Assembly (NCBI GenBank): GCA_003670745.1
Contig: QWQR01000006.1
Location: forward strand, 1 to 41,828
Reading direction: 5' to 3'
Length of the DNA: 41,828 nucleotides
From: Chloroflexota bacterium
GTDB lineage: Bacteria > Chloroflexota > Limnocylindria > Limnocylindrales > Limnocylindraceae
Part shown: one piece after another, positions 1-7,017 of the stretch
How positions within the stretch are numbered: the first letter of the stretch is position 1
Layout: each line of letters starts with the position of its first letter
Notes under the pieces: model-generated
Database searches by the model: none
Told to the model about the DNA's origin: nothing
What the model saw: only the letters and a program-made list of their open reading frames with translations
Program-made: the position numbers and the translations under genes

Positions 1-289
1 AGCTCCCTGGCGGCGCAGCCTCTGGTGGGGTGAGCGCCTCGTTGGCCGGCCCCGACCAAATGATCGGTGTGGCGGGGGCATCGATCGGTTGCGCCGCCTC
101 GCGCGACGCCCAAGCAACGAATGCAGGACACGCGGTGAACCCTGGATCGAGGCAGTAACGCTCCTGCTGCGCCAGGTCGACCGGATTCGCGGGCTTCGAC
201 GCAAAGCAGGCGTGCGCGCGGTCAGGGATCGACGAGCGACGGGCAGGCTCGCCCGCGATCGCGAGGAATGGACAGACGGTCGCGCTCAT
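1..289 (-). CDS. Cys/His-motif protein, N-terminal part (runs off left edge)
   Basis: An ATG at 289 overlaps the TGA of the upstream acyltransferase gene (ATGA) and opens a frame that stays open to the window edge, giving 96 residues. The residues show an ordered set of cysteines and one histidine: CPFL at 6-9, then PDRAHAC at 22-28 (H26, C28), YCL at 45-47 (C46) and ACPAF at 53-57 (C54). This spacing resembles the small Cys/His module found at the N-terminus of secreted or LysM-type proteins in Chloroflexota. That family recall is from memory and the function is unknown. The metal-binding idea rests only on the Cys/His pattern. No signal peptide is visible. The overlap implies translation coupled to the acyltransferase. 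Confidence 0.72.
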   Translation of the reverse strand, partial: MSATVCPFLAIAGEPARRSSIPDRAHACFASKPANPVDLAQQERYCLDPGFTACPAFVAWASREAAQPIDAPATPIIWSGPANEALTPPEAAPPGS

Positions 290-1062
290 GTCGCCGATCC
301 TACCCCGCCGCCTACTCCGTTGCGCCAGATCTGCTCCATACGATCGGCGAGGGCATCGCTCCATGACGCGGCGAGCACCAACTCTTCGCGTGAGCCCGCG
401 GCGGGCGGCGCAGATCCTGCGGGCACGACCGTGAGATCGGCGAGGGCGATCACCTCGATGCGCGGCAGTCCAAATCGGCGATTGCGGAATCGAATGACGA
501 GCGGCACGATCGGTACTCCCGTGCGCAGCGAAATCACTGCGGCACCCGGCCGAAACTCAGCGAATCGATCCTTCGGTCCGCCGGTCCCGCCTTCAGGCAT
601 CACCGCGTAGTGCGCGCCCGCGGCGAAGACAGCCGTCGCTGCGGCCAGGTGCGTTTCGATTCCGCTCGCGCCGCGCCAGACCGGCAGCAGTCCGCCGAGT
701 CGACGCAACAGCGCGGCGCGCACGCGACCGCGCCCAACGAGGAACGGGCCGAGACCGAGCCACCAAATGCGCGGCTGCGCTGGTGCTGCAATGCCGATCG
801 CAAACGGCTCGAGGTAGCGACGATGTGGCGCGCCGATGAGCACACGCGACCCCGAGTGCGCGAGTCGGTCGAGCCCGACGCCTTGAACGCGCAGCCCAAA
901 GATCCACCCGACGGAACGAATGCTGATCCGCAGGAGCCGGTAGCCGGGACCGGCGGCGGCCCAGGGGCTCCTGCCAAGCCATGCGACCCCCTCCCCCGCT
1001 GAAGGAGGGGTCAGCGCGTCGGCGCTGTAGGTGGAGTACGCCCGAACCTTGCGCTCAGCCAT
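286..1062 (-). CDS. PlsC-like 1-acylglycerol-phosphate acyltransferase family protein
   Basis: A 258-residue protein of the lysophospholipid acyltransferase (PlsC/LPLAT) family, which transfers an acyl group to lysophosphatidate-type acceptors at the inner membrane face. The acyltransferase signature is present as APHRRYLEP, an HX4E variant of the usual HX4D. A PEGGTGGP block stands in for the EGTR motif, and is followed by the typical 'F.PGAAVISLRTGVPIVPLVIR' type segment. I chose the ATG at 1062. A longer frame to 1167 exists, but a TAGGGT box lies 7 nt before the ATG at 1062, matching the leaderless pattern seen elsewhere here. The true substrate is uncertain because both active-site blocks deviate from consensus. 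The gene overlaps the Cys/His-motif gene by 4 nt. Confidence 0.8.
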   Translation of the reverse strand: MAERKVRAYSTYSADALTPPSAGEGVAWLGRSPWAAAGPGYRLLRISIRSVGWIFGLRVQGVGLDRLAHSGSRVLIGAPHRRYLEPFAIGIAAPAQPRIWWLGLGPFLVGRGRVRAALLRRLGGLLPVWRGASGIETHLAAATAVFAAGAHYAVMPEGGTGGPKDRFAEFRPGAAVISLRTGVPIVPLVIRFRNRRFGLPRIEVIALADLTVVPAGSAPPAAGSREELVLAASWSDALADRMEQIWRNGVGGGVGSAT

Positions 1063-1069
1063 CGAGCGA

Positions 1070-1075
1070 ACCCTA
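1070..1075 (-). promoter_or_regulatory. -10-like TAGGGT box, probable leaderless promoter of the acyltransferase gene
   Basis: On the minus strand TAGGGT is followed by 7 nt and then the ATG at 1062, with no Shine-Dalgarno sequence between. A transcript starting about 7 nt after the box would begin at or next to the start codon. No convincing -35 is visible. Confidence 0.5.
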
Positions 1076-1157
1076 CACCGCGAGCGGCGGCGCGGGCGGA
1101 GGGTTACCGTGAGGGTGGCCGCTGACCGTGGCGGCGTACACATAAGGGGGGAATGGC

Positions 1158-1511
1158 ATGACGGCACTTGGCACGCTGGAGTTGGTACTCATTTTTGTTC
1201 ACCTGCTTGGCATGGCAGCGATCGTCGGTGGCTACTTTGCGGGAATCTCGTCAGCAACCAAGCGGCTGAGCGCTGGCATGGTCCACGGGACGCTCTTGCA
1301 GCTCGTGAGCGGCATAGCAATCCTAGGTGTTGAAATGGCAGAAAATTCACCGTACAGTCGTGCGAAATTTGGCGTCAAACTACTTATCGTCATCGTCGCA
1401 CTCTTGATCGCGTGGCCGCGCCGCCGAGCGGCCTCGGTGCCGGCAAGCACGTATCACGCTATCGGGCTCTTGGCTATCACGAACGTCGTGATCGCAATCT
1501 TTTGGAAGTAA
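1158..1511 (+). CDS. small four-helix integral membrane protein, unknown function
   Basis: A 117-residue protein that is almost entirely hydrophobic. Four likely membrane helices lie at about residues 6-28, 41-60, 71-88 and 97-115, with short charged loops such as WPRRRAA. I do not recognise a family. A purine-rich run (AAGGGGGG, 1144-1151) sits just upstream of the ATG and acts as the ribosome binding site. A TACCGT box at 1105-1110 could be its -10. The base composition is noticeably less GC-rich than its neighbours, for example the stretch near 1335-1375, which may mean a membrane-protein bias or an outside origin. It ends 28 nt before sodN and could share its transcript. Confidence 0.75.
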   Translation: MTALGTLELVLIFVHLLGMAAIVGGYFAGISSATKRLSAGMVHGTLLQLVSGIAILGVEMAENSPYSRAKFGVKLLIVIVALLIAWPRRRAASVPASTYHAIGLLAITNVVIAIFWK

Positions 1512-1539
1512 CGAATACATAGAGATGGAGGCAACTACG

Positions 1540-1965
1540 ATGCGTAACCTGATCAAGCTCCCGAAGTTCTCGCTCCCTGCAGTCGTTGAGGTGCACGCGC
1601 ACTGCGACGTGCCGTGCGGGATCTACGACCCAGCCGGTGCCGTCATCGCCGCGAAGACTGTCGCGCGCATGGTCGAGCTGATCGGCCAGATTGAGGTGAC
1701 CGACGTCGCCAGCCGCAACAAGTTTGTGCGCTGCGTCGAGGTGAAAGAGGAGCACGCCGAGAAGGTGAAGCACGAAGTCCAGATCATCTGGTCCGACTAC
1801 TTCAAGCCTGAGCACCTCGCCAAGGTCCCCGACCTCCACGACCAGGTCTGGAAGTTGCTGAAGCTCGCCTCGAAGAACAAGCAGAACGTCGACGCCGCTG
1901 CTGCGGCGGAGCTCGTGGCTGCAACCGAGGCCTTCGCCGCCTCGTTCGCTGCGTCGAAGGCGTAA
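1540..1965 (+). CDS. sodN: nickel superoxide dismutase
   Basis: A 141-residue nickel-type superoxide dismutase precursor, which dismutes superoxide to oxygen and peroxide using a Ni centre bound by the mature N-terminus. The nickel hook HCDVPCGIYDP starts at H21, giving His1 (H21), Cys2 (C22) and Cys6 (C26) of the mature enzyme. The 20-residue leader before it ends V-H-A, must be removed to free His1, and has no hydrophobic core. It therefore looks like a maturation propeptide rather than a secretion signal. The rest fits the family's four-helix bundle. I chose the ATG at 1540, not the one at 1525, because GGAGG (1527-1531) lies 8 nt before it. The maturation protease gene sodX follows 28 nt downstream. 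Confidence 0.96.
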   Translation: MRNLIKLPKFSLPAVVEVHAHCDVPCGIYDPAGAVIAAKTVARMVELIGQIEVTDVASRNKFVRCVEVKEEHAEKVKHEVQIIWSDYFKPEHLAKVPDLHDQVWKLLKLASKNKQNVDAAAAAELVAATEAFAASFAASKA

Positions 1966-1993
1966 CGCAGTAATTAATCGACGAGGCGAAGCG

Positions 1994-2365
1994 ATGCCTC
2001 GCGCGCGCCGCATCTGGCGCGCGATCGTCGTCGATCGATCGATGGAGCCGGCCCTCCGCGCGGAGGACCGGCTCCTCGTTTTACCCGCGGGCCCAGGAGG
2101 GCTCCCTTGGCTGCGCGGCGCGCCGCGCATCGGCAGCGTGGTGATCGTCGAGCGCGACGGCCGCCTCGACGTGAAGCGCGTTGGAGGGCTGCCAGGCGGC
2201 GAGCTGTGGCTGCTCGGCGATAACGCGGCGGCCTCGAGCGACTCACGGAGCTCTGGCCCCGTGCCGTTGAGCGCGCTGCGCGGCATCGTGGTGTGGCGGA
2301 GCGGACCACCCGGTCGACGCGGCCGAATTCCCAAACTTCGCGCGCGCACCGAAGCGTCCGCGTAG
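1994..2365 (+). CDS. sodX: nickel-type superoxide dismutase maturation protease
   Basis: A 123-residue S26 (signal peptidase-like) serine protease. It has the Ser-Lys dyad of the family: S16 in DRSMEP and K61 in DVKRV, followed by LLGDN (74-78) and the SSDSR/GPVP box (81-91). Unlike ordinary signal peptidases it has no N-terminal membrane anchor, which fits a cytoplasmic processing enzyme. Being next to sodN, it should cut the NiSOD leader after A20. The start is an ATG 28 nt after sodN with only a weak upstream GAGGCGAAG, so its translation may be lower than that of sodN. A long GC hairpin followed by a T-run lies inside its 5' coding region (2044-2082, listed separately). Confidence 0.92.
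   Translation: MPRARRIWRAIVVDRSMEPALRAEDRLLVLPAGPGGLPWLRGAPRIGSVVIVERDGRLDVKRVGGLPGGELWLLGDNAAASSDSRSSGPVPLSALRGIVVWRSGPPGRRGRIPKLRARTEASA
2044..2082 (+). terminator. terminator-like hairpin inside the 5' end of sodX
   Basis: GGAGCCGG (2044-2051) pairs with CCGGCTCC (2068-2075), and inside it CCTCC (2053-2057) pairs with GGAGG (2062-2066) around a GCGC loop. TCGTTTT follows at 2076-2082. The shape is that of an intrinsic terminator but it lies within codons about 17-30 of sodX. It may cut sodX expression relative to sodN. It may also be a by-product of GC-rich coding sequence. Confidence 0.4.
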
Positions 2366-2379
2366 CGACGCCGAACGGA

Positions 2380-3321
2380 CTAGAGGGAGGCCACGACCTC
2401 GGCGAGCAGGTCGAGCGGCTCGTCCTCGTTCGGCAGGAAGTGCTGTAGCAGCAGGCGCTGCGCCCCAGCATCGCGGAAGGCGCGGATGCGCTCCGCCGCC
2501 TCACTCGGCGTTCCAGTCACCCACCGCGCTCGTCGCGGCGCCATGTACGCCTCGGCGTCACCGGCGGCACCAACCCGCTCCATGAAGCGCGCGACCGAGT
2601 CAGCCAGGCTCGACGTATCGCGCCCGATGAGCATCCCCGTCATTGCCGATCGCGCCAGCGTCGCAGGGTCGCGACCCGCGGCACGACACGCCGCGTCGAG
2701 CGCAGCGAACTTTTCGCGCGCGGACTCGGGAGTTGCCGAGGTGACGTTGAACTCATCGGCGAACGCTGCTGCGATGCGCATGCCGCGCGGCGATCCCTCG
2801 CCGCCAGTGATCACGAACGGCGTGGGCTCAGGGCGCGACCGAAAGCGCGCATCGCTCACGTGATAGTGGCGACCATCAAACGACCAGCCGTCGCCGCCGG
2901 TCCAAAGGCCGCGCAGCACCGTGAGCTGCTCCTCGAGCATCTCCGCGCGCACCGGCATGTCGGGAAAATCAAAGCCGTGGCGACGGTGCTCCGACTCTTG
3001 CCACCCTGCGCCAAGGCCAACATGGATCTGGCGCCCCGCCATCTCCTGCACCGTGGCCGCGATCTTTGCGAGGTTCCCAGGGTGACGAAAGGTGACGGGG
3101 CTCACGAGCGTGCCGATCGCAATGCGCTGCGTCTCGCGAGCGATCCCCGCAAGCACGCTCCATGCATCGGTGGTGGGCTGATCATCGGGGCCCGGGAACG
3201 ACTCGTAGTGATCGGTGCGATAAAAGGCGGCGAAGCCGAGCGACTCGACGCGTTGCGCGAGGGCACGCTGTCGCTCGTAGGTAAGTCCCATCTGCCCTTC
3301 GATCACGATGCCGATCTGCAT
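2380..3321 (-). CDS. LLM-class (F420-dependent type) oxidoreductase
   Basis: A 313-residue TIM-barrel enzyme of the luciferase-like monooxygenase superfamily, the branch usually assigned to coenzyme F420-dependent oxidoreductases. It opens with MQIGIVIEGQMG and has the expected blocks: YRTDHYESF near 34-42, IAIGTLVSPVTFRHPGNLAK near residues 67-86, the VGLGAGWQESEH segment near 101-112, and FVITGGEGSPRGMRIAAAFADEFN. The length is normal. Substrate and cofactor cannot be read from sequence; FMN or F420 are both possible. The gene stands alone on the minus strand, converging with sodX and diverging from the exporter gene. A TAGCCT box lies 6 nt before its ATG. Confidence 0.88.
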   Translation of the reverse strand: MQIGIVIEGQMGLTYERQRALAQRVESLGFAAFYRTDHYESFPGPDDQPTTDAWSVLAGIARETQRIAIGTLVSPVTFRHPGNLAKIAATVQEMAGRQIHVGLGAGWQESEHRRHGFDFPDMPVRAEMLEEQLTVLRGLWTGGDGWSFDGRHYHVSDARFRSRPEPTPFVITGGEGSPRGMRIAAAFADEFNVTSATPESAREKFAALDAACRAAGRDPATLARSAMTGMLIGRDTSSLADSVARFMERVGAAGDAEAYMAPRRARWVTGTPSEAAERIRAFRDAGAQRLLLQHFLPNEDEPLDLLAEVVASL

Positions 3322-3327
3322 GGGTGC

Positions 3328-3333
3328 AGGCTA
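3328..3333 (-). promoter_or_regulatory. -10-like TAGCCT box before the LLM oxidoreductase
   Basis: TAGCCT on the minus strand, then 6 nt (GCACCC), then the ATG at 3321. No ribosome binding site is present, so a leaderless transcript is likely. Confidence 0.5.
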
Positions 3334-3394
3334 GCGGAGCGAGATCGCCGCCGACCATGAGCCCATCTCACGAGACGTGCCGCGGCACACTGGG

Positions 3395-3400
3395 TATAAT
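3395..3400 (+). promoter_or_regulatory. TATAAT -10 box of the DHA2 exporter gene
   Basis: A perfect TATAAT hexamer lies 57 nt before the exporter's ATG. A start point near 3407 would give a leader of about 50 nt containing the AGGAGGA ribosome binding site at 3447-3453. I see no clear -35 hexamer at the expected distance. Confidence 0.5.
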
Positions 3401-3457
3401 CGTTGCGTTGCGAACCATTGCGGGACCCCGCGAGGACGCTGAACGTAGGAGGACCCC

Positions 3458-5128
3458 ATGGCCACCAGCACACGACGCTCACCCGCGCGCGCCAAGGGCG
3501 CGAAGCGACCCGCCGCGCAAGGCGCTGCACCCGCACGAGGCGGCGGTAGCGCCATCTCGGCAAACCTCTCCCCCCGCGCCAAGCAGGGGATCGTGGTCGC
3601 GATCATGCTCGCCCTCTTCCTCGGCGCGCTCGACCAAACGATCGTCGGAACCGCGCTTCCGCGGATCATCACCGAGCTGAACGGCGCCAATCTCTACACC
3701 TGGGTCGTAACGATCTACCTGCTCGCAAGCACCGTGACGGTGCCGATCTACGGAAAGCTCTCCGACATGTACGGCCGCAAGCCGCTCCTCCTGATCGGCG
3801 TCGGCCTCTTCCTTGTCGGCTCGGCGCTCGCCGGGCTCTCGCAGAACATTGAGCAGCTGATCATCTTCCGCGGCATCCAGGGGCTCGGCGCCGGTGCGCT
3901 CTTCCCGATCGCCCTCGCCACCATCGGCGACCTCTTTAGCCCACAGGAGCGCGGACGCTACCAGGGGCTCTTCGGCGCCGTCTTCGGCCTCTCAAGCCTC
4001 ATCGGACCAGCACTCGGCGGCTGGCTCACCGACACGTTCAGCTGGCACCTCATCTTCTACGTCAACCTGCCAATCGGCCTTCTGAGCATTGCGATCATCC
4101 TGCTTGAGCTTCCAACGTTTAAGGGTCGAGCGAACCAGAAGATCGACTTCCTCGGCGCGATCGTCTTCGCCGCCGGCATCATTCCAGTACTCATCGGATT
4201 GACGAACGTGCAGAGCAACGCCTTCGCTACCCCAGAGGTTGCAGGGCTGATTTCAGCGGGCCTCGCCATCCTCTGCCTCTTCCTCTTTATTGAGGCGAAG
4301 GCGGAAGAGCCGATCATCCCGCTTGAACTCTTCAAGAACCGTACGTTTGCGGCGGCGGCGGCGGCGACCTTCTTCGCCTCGTTTGGCTTCTTCGCCTCCA
4401 TCATCTTCTTGCCGCGCTACTTCCAGACCGTGCTCGGCGAGACGGCGACCAACTCTGGCTACGCCACGCTTCCGCTCCTGCTCGGCGTGATCATCAGTTC
4501 CATTAGCGCAGGGCAGATGGTGGCGCGACGGGGTCGCTACAAGTCGCTCATCCTCGGCGCGATCGTGCTCGTCACATTGGGGTCGCTCCTGCTCACAAAT
4601 ATCAAGGCAGATACCGACCCGTGGGTGCTGCGCGGATGGATGTTCCTCGCCGGTCTCGGCGTTGGGCCAACCCTCTCGGTATTCACCATCGTGGTGCAGA
4701 ACGCAGTGCCGTTTAAGTTCCTCGGCGCCGCAACGTCAAACCTCACCTTCTTCCGCCAGGTTGGCGGCTCCGTGGGGCTCGCCATCGTTGGCTCCTACTT
4801 CGGTGGGCAGCTAACGACCACCATTCCGAAGGAGCTTGCCGCGGCGGCTCCGGTGGGAACCTTTGACGCATTCTTTGCCGCAACGGGCGGCAATCTTGAT
4901 CAGTTGACGAACGTTGGCGGAAAGTTTGATCCCGCCCTCCTCGCGCTGATCCCAGGAGAATTTGTTGATGTCTTCTTCAACGCAATCAAGGCGGGGATTG
5001 CCGATGCGATCGGCTCGATCTTCTGGCTTGCCGTGGTAGCAAGCCTTGTTGCACTTGTTGCCGCGACGTTGATTGAGGAGATCCCGCTCCGCTCGCGCGC
5101 GGGGGCAGGGGCACCAACCGAGCTGTGA
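3458..5128 (+). CDS. DHA2-family MFS multidrug-type exporter (EmrB/QacA-like, 14 helices)
   Basis: A 556-residue major facilitator superfamily protein of the drug:H+ antiporter-2 type. After a basic, disordered 40-residue N-terminus (Arg/Ala/Lys-rich) the first helix carries ALDQTIVGTALPRI, the DHA2 helix-1 signature with its Asp. The loop between helices 2 and 3 has motif A (GKLSDMYGRKP), and GPALGGWL matches the antiporter motif C. The length and helix count fit 14 membrane spans. A long hydrophilic insertion near residues 440-490 carries a Gly/Phe-rich stretch. The likely role is proton-driven efflux of drugs or amphiphilic compounds; the substrate is unknown. AGGAGGA precedes the start. 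The stop overlaps the GTG of the next gene (GTGA), so the two are translationally coupled. Confidence 0.9.
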   Translation: MATSTRRSPARAKGAKRPAAQGAAPARGGGSAISANLSPRAKQGIVVAIMLALFLGALDQTIVGTALPRIITELNGANLYTWVVTIYLLASTVTVPIYGKLSDMYGRKPLLLIGVGLFLVGSALAGLSQNIEQLIIFRGIQGLGAGALFPIALATIGDLFSPQERGRYQGLFGAVFGLSSLIGPALGGWLTDTFSWHLIFYVNLPIGLLSIAIILLELPTFKGRANQKIDFLGAIVFAAGIIPVLIGLTNVQSNAFATPEVAGLISAGLAILCLFLFIEAKAEEPIIPLELFKNRTFAAAAAATFFASFGFFASIIFLPRYFQTVLGETATNSGYATLPLLLGVIISSISAGQMVARRGRYKSLILGAIVLVTLGSLLLTNIKADTDPWVLRGWMFLAGLGVGPTLSVFTIVVQNAVPFKFLGAATSNLTFFRQVGGSVGLAIVGSYFGGQLTTTIPKELAAAAPVGTFDAFFAATGGNLDQLTNVGGKFDPALLALIPGEFVDVFFNAIKAGIADAIGSIFWLAVVASLVALVAATLIEEIPLRSRAGAGAPTEL

Positions 5129-6654
5129 TTCGACGGCGCGCGCTCGTCGTCGCCCTCCTTCTCGCACTCAGTGCGGGGGGGATCGACGCGAGCGCGCCGC
5201 AGCCGGTAGCGGCGGCAGCCTTCCGCTGCACCGACTGGAACTCGCTCACCCAGCCCCCCGACAAGCTCTGGGTGCACGTGGCGCTCAAGGTGGGTCGTAA
5301 GTGGAAGATCGATAAGCGCCAAGAGGTCGACTTCAAGACCTACGTTGAGCGCGTGATCATCAAGGAGTGGGGCCCCAACGAGACGAACCGTGCGCAGCTC
5401 CTCGCCGCAGCGATCATCGTGAAGCAGTACGCCTGGTGGTACGTGATGCACCCCGACAAGGACCGTACCGACATCGACGAGAACTGCTTCGACGTTGGAT
5501 CGACCCCCGTCACCTATCAACTCTACCGATCCGACGCCATCGAGAAGCAGGAGGTGGCCGATATCGCACGCGTAGCCCGCGGTGAGGCGGCGCGACTCCC
5601 CCTGATTCGCGCAGCGATCGAGGCAACCTGGAACATGACGCTCTGGAAGACGAGCGGCGTGAACAAAGGGTTCGCCCACACCGGATATCGCGCCGGTCGC
5701 TACAAGAAGGGATGCGACCACTACTACTCCGCCTTCCACCTCTATCAGCAGAACGCGCGGCGCTGCGCGCAAGATGGTGAGAGCTACGAGGCGATCATCC
5801 GTCGCTTCTACGGGCCGAACATCGCCATTTACAGCGAGCCGCCATTCACCGACGTGAACGGCAATTTGCAGGGGCCGCCGGAGTGGAGCTTCGACTCTAC
5901 GAACCCGCCGTACGACTGGAGCGGCGCCGGTGGCAGCACGACCGAACTCCAGGGAGATTTCGACGGCGACCTGCGCCCCGAGATCGGGCTCCTCAGCGTC
6001 AACGCCTCGAGTGGTCGCGCCGCGCTCGGCGCCTTTGAGGCGCGCAGTAACGGCACCTTCTGGCGCGACGGCATCTGGAACGCCGACCTGACGGCGGCGA
6101 AGATTGATGCGGCGAGTGCCCAGTTCCAGCTTGCCGACATGAACGGTGATGGCGCCGACGACATGGTGATCACCGCCCCATCGCCCGCCGTTGGCGCAGC
6201 TCCCGCTCCGGCAACGACGAGCATCTGGATCGCCCTCTCTGAGAAGCGCCCGTGGATTAACGGGGTGCTGCAAGATCCCGTCATCGGCGCCCCGATCCTC
6301 GTCGGAACGGTCGCATCGGCGAATCTCCTTTCGATCTGGGATCGCGACGCCGATGGGCGCGCGGAGCTCGTGCTCCCCCGCGTCGAGAGCGATGGGCGCC
6401 TCAGCATTGACCTTTTGGTCGTTCCAAAGGCGGGCGGCGCTCCGCTCGTTACCCGATGGTGGAGCTCGCCAACGGAGCGTGGAGCGGTCGACATCAACTC
6501 GCTCCAGGTGAGTAGCGCCCCACTCGGGATCGTGCGAGGGGTCGATAAGAAGCGCACCCCGCGCTCAGAACTCATCGTCGCGGCTCGCTACGCAGCGGGG
6601 AGTGCCACCTTCGCAATCGGTGGCTGGCTCCGCGATACCGCGACGCTCCGCTAG
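5125..6654 (+). CDS. secreted SpoIID/LytB-like domain protein with FG-GAP/VCBS-type repeats
   Basis: A 509-residue exported protein. Residues 1-31 form a signal peptide: a basic RRR start, a hydrophobic core and a small-residue cleavage zone near A30. Residues about 69-230 match the SpoIID/LytB family, for example VDFKTYVERVIIKEWG followed by AQLLAAAIIVKQYAWW. In sporulating bacteria that family trims peptidoglycan or enhances an amidase. The C-terminal half has three D-x-D/N-x-D-G-like loops typical of FG-GAP/VCBS propeller repeats, at 278-286, 338-346 and 406-414, which often bind calcium. The start is a GTG whose GTGA overlaps the exporter stop. A role in cell-wall remodelling is inferred from the first domain only. 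Conserved cysteines C35, C121, C197 and C214 could form disulfides. Confidence 0.75.
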   Translation: MIRRRALVVALLLALSAGGIDASAPQPVAAAAFRCTDWNSLTQPPDKLWVHVALKVGRKWKIDKRQEVDFKTYVERVIIKEWGPNETNRAQLLAAAIIVKQYAWWYVMHPDKDRTDIDENCFDVGSTPVTYQLYRSDAIEKQEVADIARVARGEAARLPLIRAAIEATWNMTLWKTSGVNKGFAHTGYRAGRYKKGCDHYYSAFHLYQQNARRCAQDGESYEAIIRRFYGPNIAIYSEPPFTDVNGNLQGPPEWSFDSTNPPYDWSGAGGSTTELQGDFDGDLRPEIGLLSVNASSGRAALGAFEARSNGTFWRDGIWNADLTAAKIDAASAQFQLADMNGDGADDMVITAPSPAVGAAPAPATTSIWIALSEKRPWINGVLQDPVIGAPILVGTVASANLLSIWDRDADGRAELVLPRVESDGRLSIDLLVVPKAGGAPLVTRWWSSPTERGAVDINSLQVSSAPLGIVRGVDKKRTPRSELIVAARYAAGSATFAIGGWLRDTATLR

Positions 6655-6665
6655 CGAGGGCTCGC

Positions 6666-6671
6666 TACCAT
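6666..6671 (+). promoter_or_regulatory. -10-like TACCAT box before the ACT-like gene
   Basis: TACCAT, 6 nt, then the ATG at 6678, with no ribosome binding site. It fits the leaderless promoter pattern of this window and would start the xth-sua5-yczE-like transcript. Confidence 0.45.
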
Positions 6672-6677
6672 GCACCT

Positions 6678-7007
6678 ATGAGCAACGACACAGCGAGCAG
6701 CGGCGCGACTGGTTGGTTCTCTGCACGCCTTGCCGCGCGGCCTGGAAGCCTCGCCGCAGCGGCCACGGCGCTCGCCGCTGCCGGCATCGCGATCGAGGGG
6801 ATGGTCGGCAGTCCTGAGGGCGGTGATGGCGAGGTGCAGATCGGCGTTGCGGCGGCGCAACTCGATGCCGCAATCAAGGCGCTGAACGCCGCAGGTGTGA
6901 GCACGCAGCACGATGCGGCAGCGCCGCAACTCGAGCCCACTGGCGCTGCAGGCGAAGGGCTCGAACTCGGGATCATCGGCGCGATCCTTCGCGGCCCACG
7001 CAGCTGA
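6678..7007 (+). CDS. small ACT-like domain protein
   Basis: A 109-residue soluble protein. Residues about 13-75 look like a degenerate ACT (small-molecule regulatory) fold: ARPGSLAAAATALAAAGI resembles the 'PGxLaxvxxxlaxxgiNI' entry of ACT domains, followed by an EVQIGV strand and an AAIKALNAAGV helix. The rest is Ala/Gly-rich with no clear motif. No catalytic residues are seen. It leads a plus-strand run with exonuclease III (10 nt later), the tRNA-modification enzyme and a membrane protein, but shares no obvious function with them. The ACT call is an inference from the pattern. Confidence 0.6.
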   Translation: MSNDTASSGATGWFSARLAARPGSLAAAATALAAAGIAIEGMVGSPEGGDGEVQIGVAAAQLDAAIKALNAAGVSTQHDAAAPQLEPTGAAGEGLELGIIGAILRGPRS

Positions 7008-7017
7008 GCTCGCGCCC

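Noticed and set aside
89-610. Plus-strand open frame over the acyltransferase
   Set aside because: Arg/Ala-rich shadow frame without motifs, and it overlaps two minus-strand genes with clear signatures.
2018-2045. GATC/CGATCGATCGAT repeat run as a regulatory site
   Set aside because: It lies inside sodX coding sequence and can be explained by Val/Asp/Arg codons. No symmetry beyond the simple repeat was found.
4900-6273. Long minus-strand open frame (457 residues)
   Set aside because: It is antisense to the exporter end and the SpoIID-like gene, which have strong domain matches. Long shadow frames are expected at this GC content.
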